From: an uncultured Erysipelotrichaceae bacterium
GTDB lineage: Bacteria > Bacillota_I > Bacilli_A > Erysipelotrichales > Erysipelotrichaceae
Assembly: GCA_947175465.1 (NCBI GenBank)
Contig: CAMWMY010000099.1
Coordinates: 1 to 5,495 of the forward strand
Direction of reading: 5' to 3'
Length of the DNA: 5,495 nt
Notes under the pieces: generated by a model
Told to the model about the DNA's origin: nothing
Seen by the model: the letters and a program-made list of their open reading frames with translations, nothing else
Databases searched by the model: none
Shown here: in pieces, positions 1 through 5,495 of the stretch
How positions within the stretch are numbered: position 1 is the first letter of the stretch
How the letters are laid out: each line of letters begins with the position of its first letter
Position numbers and translations under genes: made by a program

Positions 1-241
1 TCTTTATGAAGCACAAGCACGTGGGATTTCAATGATTCGTGATGCTAACCCATCAAAAGAATATTTAACGATTAAAAGTTTGGAAGCTTATGAAAAAATG
101 GCAGATGGAAAGGCAACAAAAATTATTGTTCCTTCAGAATTACAAGGAATGGCTTCTTTATTAACAAGTGCAAAAACATTGTTATCAGATAAAGACATAG
201 CTAAAAATATTGATCAAAATTTAGAAAATCTTAAGCGATAA
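1..241 (+). CDS. SPFH/band 7 (stomatin/slipin-like) protein, C-terminal fragment
   Basis: This is the 3' end of a gene whose start lies outside the window. The reading frame is open from base 2 and gives 79 residues up to a TAA at 239-241. The visible part begins with an Ala/Glu-rich helical piece (LYEAQARG), then reads LTIKSLEAYEKMADGKATKI and IVPSELQG. This resembles the end of stomatin-like SPFH proteins, in which an EA-rich coiled coil is followed by a 'LkSLEAlekvAdGkAtKIiiPSel' segment and a short variable tail. Family members are usually anchored to the membrane by an N-terminal hydrophobic segment, form oligomers, and are linked to membrane microdomains or membrane protease control; none of those parts can be seen here. 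The gene ends at its own terminator, so it is probably a separate transcription unit from dprA. The family call rests on this C-terminal motif only; the substrate or partner is unknown. Confidence 0.72.
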   Translation, partial: LYEAQARGISMIRDANPSKEYLTIKSLEAYEKMADGKATKIIVPSELQGMASLLTSAKTLLSDKDIAKNIDQNLENLKR

Positions 242-266
242 AGGGAGATAAAACTTCCTTTTTTTT
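240..266 (+). terminator. Intrinsic terminator after the SPFH gene
   Basis: An eight-pair stem forms between 240-247 (AAAGGGAG) and 254-261 (CTTCCTTT). It has one G-U pair and a six-base AUAAAA loop, and a run of eight T (259-266) overlaps and follows the stem. The left arm starts within the TAA stop codon (239-241), so the terminator sits directly at the gene end. The stem is fairly weak in G+C, so some read-through into dprA is possible. Confidence 0.72.
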
Positions 267-271
267 ATAAT
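266..271 (+). promoter_or_regulatory. Possible -10 element for dprA
   Basis: A perfect TATAAT lies at 266-271, starting at the last T of the preceding terminator and 53 bases before the dprA start codon. No TTGACA-like -35 is present at the usual 16-18 base distance, where the sequence is the purine-rich terminator stem, and there is no TG extension. In AT-rich DNA this hexamer can arise by chance. It is listed because dprA follows a terminator and needs some transcription source. Confidence 0.3.
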
Positions 272-312
272 GAAAAGTAAGGAGATGAAAGCTTATTTTT
301 CGTATAGAGAAG

Positions 313-320
313 AGGAGGTG
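313..320 (+). promoter_or_regulatory. Ribosome binding site of dprA
   Basis: AGGAGGTG is a near-perfect Shine-Dalgarno sequence, with six bases between AGGAGG and the ATG at 325. It fixes the dprA start. The dprA frame upstream of this ATG has no ATG, GTG or TTG before an in-frame TGA at 286-288. Confidence 0.88.
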
Positions 321-324
321 TTAC

Positions 325-1053
325 ATGCGTAATCAAATTTTATATTATGCGTGGAAGTATCATGGTGAATGGAAACAAATAGCTAAGGCCATTTGTGAGC
401 AAGAAAAGTGGGATGTTTTATCTTATGAGGGGCAATTTGTGACGATTGTAGATGATGAATATCCTAATTCTTTGCGTATGCTGGAGTTTCCACCATGGAT
501 TTTATTTTATGAAGGGGATTGGACATTGCTAGAGCGAAAGGCTGTTGCAGTTATAGGAAGTAGAAAAACTTCTTTTTATGGTAAGAAGGCTTGTGAGCAT
601 GTCGTTTCTTTATTAAAAAAGCGTTATGTCATTATTTCAGGAGTTGCGAAAGGAATTGATCGTTTCGCACATCAAGAAGCTTTAAGTCACCATACAATAG
701 GAATTATTGGGTGTGGATTAGATATTTCTTATCCAAAAGAAAATACATTATTGTATCAACAATTAAAAAAGAATCATCTTATCATCAGCGAATATCCTAA
801 GGGCGTAAAACCACTAGCTCATCATTTTCCATGGCGTAATCGATTAATTGCAGCTTTAAGCTCTTCTATTATTGTTATTGAAGCCAATATAAAAAGTGGG
901 ACAATGTTAACAGTGAATGAAGGCTTAATTTTGAATAAGTCGATTTATTGTATACCTCATGCATATTTTGAAGAACAGGGCAAAGGATGCAATTTATTAA
1001 TTTCACAAGGTGCTAATGTTATTGTGGATGATCAAGATATTGAACATATTTAA
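325..1053 (+). CDS. dprA: DNA-processing protein DprA (Smf), compact form
   Basis: DprA binds single-stranded DNA in the cytoplasm and loads RecA on it, protecting incoming DNA during natural transformation; many non-competent bacteria also keep it. The 242-residue product carries the family's Rossmann-like core in order: YPNSL and FPPWILFYEG at 46-64, VAVIGSR at 74-80 followed by YG, SGVAKGID at 105-112 with H116, GCGLDISYP at 129-137, SEYPKG at 155-160, FPWRNRLIAALS at 168-179, VIEANIKSGTMLT at 184-196, and a closing ISQGA at 226-230. The core looks intact. The protein is shorter than the roughly 280-300 residues usual in Bacillus and Streptococcus (from memory). The loss is mainly in the N-terminal SAM-like region, and there is no C-terminal winged-helix domain. 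The start is bounded by a strong ribosome binding site and an upstream in-frame stop, so the short N-terminus is real rather than a mis-called start. It lies directly upstream of topA, as in B. subtilis. No competence genes are visible to show that it works in transformation here. Confidence 0.93.
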   Translation: MRNQILYYAWKYHGEWKQIAKAICEQEKWDVLSYEGQFVTIVDDEYPNSLRMLEFPPWILFYEGDWTLLERKAVAVIGSRKTSFYGKKACEHVVSLLKKRYVIISGVAKGIDRFAHQEALSHHTIGIIGCGLDISYPKENTLLYQQLKKNHLIISEYPKGVKPLAHHFPWRNRLIAALSSSIIVIEANIKSGTMLTVNEGLILNKSIYCIPHAYFEEQGKGCNLLISQGANVIVDDQDIEHI

Positions 1054-1063
1054 AAGAAATTAT

Positions 1064-1092
1064 TTGACAAATGGAAGAAATATCGAAATAAT
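1064..1092 (+). promoter_or_regulatory. Sigma-A type promoter for topA
   Basis: A perfect -35 TTGACA (1064-1069) is followed by a 17-base spacer and AATAAT (1087-1092), five of six matches to the -10 consensus. Transcription would begin near 1099, leaving a leader of about 20 bases that holds the topA ribosome binding site. Its position just after the dprA stop suggests that the topA-trmFO-xerC set has its own transcription. No terminator is seen between dprA and topA, so read-through from dprA may add to it. topA promoters respond to supercoiling in some bacteria; nothing in the sequence shows this here. Confidence 0.75.
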
Positions 1093-1110
1093 AAGATACG
1101 TATAGTAGGC

Positions 1111-1117
1111 AGGAGGT
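1111..1117 (+). promoter_or_regulatory. Ribosome binding site of topA
   Basis: AGGAGGT lies with five bases between AGGAGG and the ATG at 1122. It supports this start, which also gives the canonical [12 protein letters not shown] beginning of bacterial topoisomerase I. Confidence 0.88.
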
Positions 1118-1121
1118 TTAT

Positions 1122-3260
1122 ATGGCAAAATTAGTTATTGTAGAGTCCCCTTCAAAATCAAAGACAATTGAAAAGTATCTTGGAGCAGATTATCAAGTTG
1201 TTTCTTCTAAGGGGCATATTCGTGATTTAGCCACTACAGGAAAAGGTGGACTTGGAATTGATATTGAGGATAATTTTAAGCCAACTTATAAAGTAAGTAC
1301 AGATAAAAAAGCTATTGTGAAAGACTTAAAGGCAAAAGTAAAAAAGAGTGATGAAGTTTTATTAGCAAGTGACCCTGATCGTGAAGGAGAAGCGATTGCA
1401 TGGCACTTAGCACAAGAACTTGGTTTAGATATGGAGAAACAAAATCGTATTATTTTCCATGAAATCACCAAAGGAGCTGTTTTAGAGGCTTTAAAAACAC
1501 CAAGAACGATTAATCAAGATTTAGTGAAGTCACAAGAAACACGTCGTATGCTTGATCGTATTATTGGGTTTAAATTATCAAAATTATTGCAAAGTAAAAT
1601 TCAATCGAAGTCAGCAGGTCGTGTGCAATCCGTTGCTTTGCGATTAATCGTTGAAAAAGAAAATGAAATACGTAAATTCGTATCCGAAGAATATTGGACA
1701 TTGGCTGCGAATATTCAAAAAGATAAAGCACGTTTTATAGCTACTTTAGCCAAAGTAGATGGTAAAAAGGCAAAGCTGGCAAATGAAGAAGAGACGAATG
1801 CTATCATCCAGCGATGCAATCAAGCATATTGTGTAACATCAATAGAGCGCAAAGTACGTAAAAAAGAAGCTAAAATGCCATTTATTACTTCTACATTGCA
1901 ACAAGAAGCAAGTACAAAACTAGGATTTGGTGCTAAAAAAACAATGCAAATAGCACAAAAACTTTATGAAGGTATCGCTTTAGGAAATCATACAGAAGGG
2001 TTAATTTCTTATATGCGTAGTGATTCTACAAGATTATCAGATGTTTTTATTAAAGATGCCTTTTCTTATATCGAAACAACTTTTGGAAAAGAATATGTTG
2101 GAAAAGCACGTCAAAAAAATAGTGATAATGCACAAGATGCCCATGAAGCTATTCGACCAACGAATATTCAAAATACACCAGAATCAGTGAAAGAATATTT
2201 GACGAACGATCAATATAAATTGTATAAATTGATTTATTCACGTGCTGTTGCTTCTCTTATGTCAGCAGCTAAAAGCGATGTTGTATCTGCTGTTATTACG
2301 AATAATGGATGTGAATTCCATGCAAATGGTTCCACACTTACTTTTGATGGGTATTTAAAACTTTATGGTGCTTATGAGCAAACAAAAGATGAAATGTTAC
2401 CATTATTAAAAGAGGAAGAAATATTAGAACAAGTGAAGCTAGAAGGAAAGCAACACTTTACAGAACCACCTCTTCGTTATTCAGAAGCAAGGCTAATAAA
2501 AGAGATGGAAGATAAAGGAATTGGAAGACCTTCTACTTATGCTCTTATCATTGATACTTTGCAAGCACGTGGTTATGTAGAATTGAAAAAGTTAAATGAA
2601 GGAAGTAAAACGAAAGTATTTATACCGACTGAACAAGGAGAGCTTACAGATACAAAGCTTCAAGAGTTTTTTAGCAGTATTATTAATGTTATGTATACAG
2701 CCAATATGGAGAAAAGTTTGGATGAAATTGCAATTGGTCAATTAGATAATGTGCAAGAGTTGCGTCAATTTTATAATACGTTTGATCCATTATTACAAGA
2801 TGCTTATGAAAAAATGGAGAAAAAAGAATTAGAGCGAACAGGAGATCCTTGTCCAGAGTGTGGAAGTGAATTAGTATACCGAATAGGAAAATATGGAAAG
2901 TTTATTTCTTGTATTAATTTTCCTTCTTGTAGATATACAAAAAGTGAAGAGGATGCACCAGAGATAGAAGAAGTTTGTCCAAAATGTAATAGCAAAATGG
3001 TTATGAAAAAAGGACGCTATGGGGCTTTTCTTGCATGTAGTAATTATCCGGAGTGTAAGTATATTAAAAGCAATAAAGAAAAAGAAGCTCCAAAGCCTAC
3101 AGGAGAGAAATGTCCAGAATGTTCTCATGACTTAGTGGAAAGAAAATCGCGTTATAATACGACTTTTATAGGATGTAGCAACTATCCAAAATGTCGCTAT
3201 ATTAAAAAAGTAGACAAAGAGAAAAAAGAAGATACAAAGAAAGAAGATGACAAAGAATGA
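1122..3260 (+). CDS. topA: DNA topoisomerase I (type IA)
   Basis: This enzyme relaxes negative supercoils by cutting one strand through a 5'-phosphotyrosine link and passing the other strand; it balances gyrase behind moving RNA polymerase. The 712-residue product has the usual full length. The TOPRIM domain spans about 1-115, with the [10 protein letters not shown] motif (E8) and the metal-binding DPDREGEA (D84, D86, E88). The catalytic core follows, with [10 protein letters not shown] at 164-173, the active-site tyrosine Y297 in [19 protein letters not shown] at 339-346 and GIGRPSTYA at 466-474. The C-terminus has three four-cysteine zinc ribbons: C577/C580/C597/C603, C619/C622/C639/C645 and C664/C667/C685/C691. 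It ends in a charged Lys/Asp/Glu tail. Everything needed for activity is visible. The final ATGA overlaps the trmFO start by four bases, which points to coupled translation. The enzyme is distinguished from topoisomerase III by the [12 protein letters not shown] start and the triple zinc ribbons. Confidence 0.98.
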   Translation: MAKLVIVESPSKSKTIEKYLGADYQVVSSKGHIRDLATTGKGGLGIDIEDNFKPTYKVSTDKKAIVKDLKAKVKKSDEVLLASDPDREGEAIAWHLAQELGLDMEKQNRIIFHEITKGAVLEALKTPRTINQDLVKSQETRRMLDRIIGFKLSKLLQSKIQSKSAGRVQSVALRLIVEKENEIRKFVSEEYWTLAANIQKDKARFIATLAKVDGKKAKLANEEETNAIIQRCNQAYCVTSIERKVRKKEAKMPFITSTLQQEASTKLGFGAKKTMQIAQKLYEGIALGNHTEGLISYMRSDSTRLSDVFIKDAFSYIETTFGKEYVGKARQKNSDNAQDAHEAIRPTNIQNTPESVKEYLTNDQYKLYKLIYSRAVASLMSAAKSDVVSAVITNNGCEFHANGSTLTFDGYLKLYGAYEQTKDEMLPLLKEEEILEQVKLEGKQHFTEPPLRYSEARLIKEMEDKGIGRPSTYALIIDTLQARGYVELKKLNEGSKTKVFIPTEQGELTDTKLQEFFSSIINVMYTANMEKSLDEIAIGQLDNVQELRQFYNTFDPLLQDAYEKMEKKELERTGDPCPECGSELVYRIGKYGKFISCINFPSCRYTKSEEDAPEIEEVCPKCNSKMVMKKGRYGAFLACSNYPECKYIKSNKEKEAPKPTGEKCPECSHDLVERKSRYNTTFIGCSNYPKCRYIKKVDKEKKEDTKKEDDKE

Positions 3261-4552
3261 AAAAGGTAACGATTGTAGGAGCTGGACTTGCTGGATGTGA
3301 GGCTTGTTGGCAATTAGTAAAAAGGGGAATTCCCGTACGTTTAATAGAAATGCGCCCTGTAAAAATGACACCAGCACATCATAGCGAACAATTTGCAGAG
3401 TTAGTATGTTCCAACTCTTTACGAAGCGATGCCCTTAATAATGCAGTAGGTGTTTTAAAAGAAGAAATGCGTATGCTAGATAGCCTTATTTTAAAAATGG
3501 CAGATAAGCATCGTGTTCCAGCTGGAAGTGCACTAGCTGTTGATCGTATTTCTTTTTCGCAAGAGATTACTTCGTTTATTAAAAGTCATCCTCTTGTAGA
3601 AGTTGTACATGAAGAAGTTTTAGATATTCCTAAAGAACCTTGTATTCTGGCATCAGGACCTTTAACAAGTGATGCACTTAGTAAGTCCATTCAAGAGTTA
3701 TTGCAAGAAGAAGCATTATATTTTTATGATGCAGCAGCACCTATTATTGAAAAAGAAAGTATTGACTTTTCAAAAGCGTATAAGAAATCAAGATATGATA
3801 AGGGAGAAGCAGCTTATATTAATTGTCCTATGACGAAAGAAGAGTTTGATCGCTTTTATCATGAACTTGTACATGCAGAAGTAGTAAAGTTAAAAGAATT
3901 TGAGGAAGAAAAATATTTTGAAGGTTGTATGCCTTTTGAAGAAATGGCACGAAGAGGAGAAAAGACATTATTGTTTGGACCTATGAAACCTGTAGGTCTA
4001 GAGACTCCTGATGGGGAAAAGCCTTATGCAGTTGTTCAATTACGTCAAGATGATGCGGCAGCAAGTTTATATAATATTGTAGGTTTTCAAACGCATTTAA
4101 CTTGGAAAGAACAAAAACGTATTTTATCTCTTATTCCTGGACTTGAAAATGTGTCTATTGTTCGTTATGGGGTAATGCATCGAAATACATTTATTTGTTC
4201 ACCAAAAGTTTTAAAACCTACTTATCAATATCATAAACGTGAAGATTTATTTTTTGCTGGCCAAATGTGTGGAGTAGAAGGGTATGTGGAAAGTGCAGCT
4301 AGTGGTTTATTGGCAGGATTAAATATGGCTAATCTATTATCTGGAAAAGATCCTGTTATATTACCACCTACTTGTGTGATAGGATCGATGGCGCATTATA
4401 TTACGCATACGCATGCTTCTTATTTTCAGCCGATGAATGCAAACTTTGGTATTATGCAATTGGAAAGTAAAGTAAAAAAGAAAGAGCGAAAAGAAGCTTA
4501 TGCTAAGCAAGCGTTGGAGGTTATTGAACGCTTAAAGGATCAGTTTGTATAG
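3257..4552 (+). CDS. trmFO: Folate/FAD-dependent tRNA (uracil-54-C5)-methyltransferase TrmFO
   Basis: TrmFO (formerly Gid) makes 5-methyluridine at position 54 in the T-loop of tRNA, using methylenetetrahydrofolate as the carbon source and reduced FAD as the reductant. The 431-residue product begins with the FAD-binding dinucleotide fold, [10 protein letters not shown] at 7-16, and then EMRP at 31-34. Two cysteines sit in the conserved contexts [10 protein letters not shown] (C51) and [14 protein letters not shown] (C224). They correspond to the pair important for catalysis in the B. subtilis enzyme (C53 and C226 there, from memory), with the same two-residue offset. [19 protein letters not shown] at 263-281 and [20 protein letters not shown] at 335-354 are further family signatures, the latter closing the FAD site. 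GidA/MnmG is related but much longer. The start overlaps the topA stop by four bases and has only a weak purine-rich stretch upstream, so translation probably depends on ribosomes finishing topA. The gene end overlaps the xerC start by one base. Confidence 0.97.
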   Translation: MKKVTIVGAGLAGCEACWQLVKRGIPVRLIEMRPVKMTPAHHSEQFAELVCSNSLRSDALNNAVGVLKEEMRMLDSLILKMADKHRVPAGSALAVDRISFSQEITSFIKSHPLVEVVHEEVLDIPKEPCILASGPLTSDALSKSIQELLQEEALYFYDAAAPIIEKESIDFSKAYKKSRYDKGEAAYINCPMTKEEFDRFYHELVHAEVVKLKEFEEEKYFEGCMPFEEMARRGEKTLLFGPMKPVGLETPDGEKPYAVVQLRQDDAAASLYNIVGFQTHLTWKEQKRILSLIPGLENVSIVRYGVMHRNTFICSPKVLKPTYQYHKREDLFFAGQMCGVEGYVESAASGLLAGLNMANLLSGKDPVILPPTCVIGSMAHYITHTHASYFQPMNANFGIMQLESKVKKKERKEAYAKQALEVIERLKDQFV

Positions 4553-5460
4553 TGGAAGAATTATTAGAGCGATTTTTACAATATATCAATCATAGCAATA
4601 CAGGATCGCTACATACTTTACAAGCATATGAACGTGATATTCGAGAGTTTTATGTGTATATGCAAGAAGAGGGAATATTACAATTAGAAGAGGTGGATCG
4701 TATTTTAGTGATGAATTATATTGCTGAATTACGAAAGAAAATGGGTGTTAGAGGAAATATGAAGGGTACAAGTATTGCAAGGAAATTATCTTCTCTACGC
4801 TCTTTCTATCGCTATCTTAATGAATATGTAGGAATAGGGAAGAATCCATTTTTATATTTAAAAACACCTAAAATGCCAAAGCGTATCCCAGAATTCCTTT
4901 TTTATGATGAAGTGGATTTGCTATTATCTTCGATACAAGAGGATAATGATGCTGGTATACGTAATCGAGCAATGTTCGAACTTATGTATGCTTGTGGCTT
5001 ACGTGTAAGTGAAGTCATCCAATTAAAAGTAAAAGATGTGGATTTGCATGATTGTGTATTGCATATTACCGGAAAAGGAAATAAACAAAGAGTAGTTCCT
5101 TTTTATCTTTTAGCAAAACAAAAAGTATTACAATATATGAACATTCGCTCACATTGGATGCTACAAGAAGATCACGATATTTTATTTGTCAATCAAAGAG
5201 GAAAACCGCTTACTAGTAGAGGTGTACAATACATTTTAGAAAAAATGGTCACTGATTATCAGCTGAATATTCGAGTACATCCCCATATGTTACGCCATAG
5301 CTTTGCGACGCATTTATTAGATAATGGTGCTGATTTGCGTATAGTACAAGAGCTATTAGGCCATGCATCTTTATCAACGACTCAAGTGTATGTGCATGTG
5401 AGTAAAGAGCGTTTACAAAATGCATATGAAAATGCACATCCAAGAGCTATAAAAAAGTAA
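4552..5460 (+). CDS. xerC: Tyrosine recombinase XerC (CodV-like)
   Basis: XerC acts with XerD at the dif site to resolve chromosome dimers before cell division. The 302-residue product has the normal Xer length. An N-terminal SAM-like core-binding domain covers about 1-90 and a catalytic domain about 110-295. All catalytic residues are present: R151 in CGLRVSE, K175 in TGKGNKQR, H245 and R248 in HPHMLRHSFATHLLD, H271 in LLGHASLSTTQ, and the nucleophile Y280. Translation starts at GTG, whose G is the last base of the trmFO TAG stop (TAGTG). The only upstream purine stretch, AAAGGA at 4534-4539, is 12 bases away, so coupling to trmFO is likely. The next in-frame Met is near residue 37, inside the DNA-binding domain, which argues for the GTG. 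Sequence alone does not cleanly separate XerC from XerD; the name rests on the place after trmFO, where B. subtilis has codV (xerC). No dif-like site is visible in the window. Confidence 0.92.
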   Translation: MEELLERFLQYINHSNTGSLHTLQAYERDIREFYVYMQEEGILQLEEVDRILVMNYIAELRKKMGVRGNMKGTSIARKLSSLRSFYRYLNEYVGIGKNPFLYLKTPKMPKRIPEFLFYDEVDLLLSSIQEDNDAGIRNRAMFELMYACGLRVSEVIQLKVKDVDLHDCVLHITGKGNKQRVVPFYLLAKQKVLQYMNIRSHWMLQEDHDILFVNQRGKPLTSRGVQYILEKMVTDYQLNIRVHPHMLRHSFATHLLDNGADLRIVQELLGHASLSTTQVYVHVSKERLQNAYENAHPRAIKK

Positions 5461-5470
5461 GAGTAATAAA

Positions 5471-5495
5471 ATGATAGAAAGTAGTATTTTTATAT
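5471..5495 (+). CDS. Possible start of the next gene, cut by the window edge
   Basis: An ATG ten bases after the xerC stop opens a frame reading MIESSIFI to the window end. Only a weak purine stretch (TAAGAG at 5459-5464) precedes it, unlike the strong ribosome binding sites of dprA and topA. In B. subtilis hslV (clpQ) would come next. The eight visible residues neither match nor exclude that, so this may also be non-coding. Confidence 0.22.

Noticed and set aside
1286..1471. Minus-strand 61-codon open frame in the TOPRIM part of topA
   Set aside because: It lies wholly inside a conserved coding region and has no family similarity.
2850..3220. Repeated sequence at the end of topA suggesting a tandem DNA repeat
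   Set aside because: It is the three diverged zinc ribbons normal for topoisomerase I; the similarity is at protein level, not a DNA repeat array.
2804..3377. Several overlapping minus-strand open frames of 63-85 codons across the zinc-ribbon end of topA and the start of trmFO
   Set aside because: They are mirror frames of well-supported genes, rich in Phe/Leu/Ser as expected from the reverse of Lys/Glu codons, and have no recognisable family.
3762..3784. TTGACT followed by TATAAG inside trmFO, resembling a promoter
   Set aside because: The spacer is only 11 bases, too short for sigma-A.
5249..5443. Minus-strand 64-codon open frame at the end of xerC
   Set aside because: It is a shadow of the segment coding the catalytic HxLRH and Tyr motifs; its His-rich composition comes from CAT/ATG on the reverse strand.
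4552..5460. xerC as a phage or transposon integrase marking a mobile element
   Set aside because: Length, motifs and the overlapping position after trmFO fit the housekeeping Xer recombinase; no attachment-site repeats or cargo genes are visible.

Overview
The window looks like ordinary core chromosome from a low-G+C Bacillota (Firmicutes) bacterium. The evidence is the AT-rich composition, strong AGGAGG-type ribosome binding sites, A/T-ending codons, a sigma-A type promoter, and the gene order dprA-topA-trmFO-xerC. That order matches the Bacillus subtilis dprA-topA-gid(trmFO)-codV segment, which there continues into hslV/clpQ, hslU/clpY and codY. The exact lineage cannot be fixed from sequence reading alone; an Erysipelotrichia-like or other AT-rich gut Firmicute is a guess.

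Layout, all on the + strand. Positions 1-241 hold the C-terminal end of an SPFH/band 7 (stomatin-like) membrane-associated protein, cut by the window edge. It ends at an intrinsic terminator (about 240-266) whose stem begins inside the stop codon. A short gap (267-324) with a strong ribosome binding site leads to dprA (325-1053), a compact 242-residue DNA-processing protein A. The 68-base gap after dprA carries a near-consensus sigma-A promoter (TTGACA-N17-AATAAT) and a strong ribosome binding site for topA (1122-3260), DNA topoisomerase I with three C-terminal zinc ribbons. topA overlaps trmFO (3257-4552) by four bases (ATGA). trmFO overlaps xerC (4552-5460, GTG start) by one base (TAGTG). 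The last 35 bases show no clear gene; an ATG at 5471 stays open to the edge but cannot be judged.

The genes concern DNA and RNA housekeeping: ssDNA/RecA loading (DprA), relaxation of negative supercoils (TopA), m5U54 modification of tRNA (TrmFO) and chromosome dimer resolution (XerC). The overlaps imply that topA, trmFO and xerC are one translationally coupled transcript, probably driven by the topA promoter with some read-through from dprA. All four complete genes look intact, with their key catalytic residues present. There is no RNA gene, mobile element, CRISPR array or evident new system. The points worth a second look are small: the short DprA N-terminus, the terminator-promoter overlap before dprA, a promoter-like sequence inside topA, and the SPFH gene upstream.
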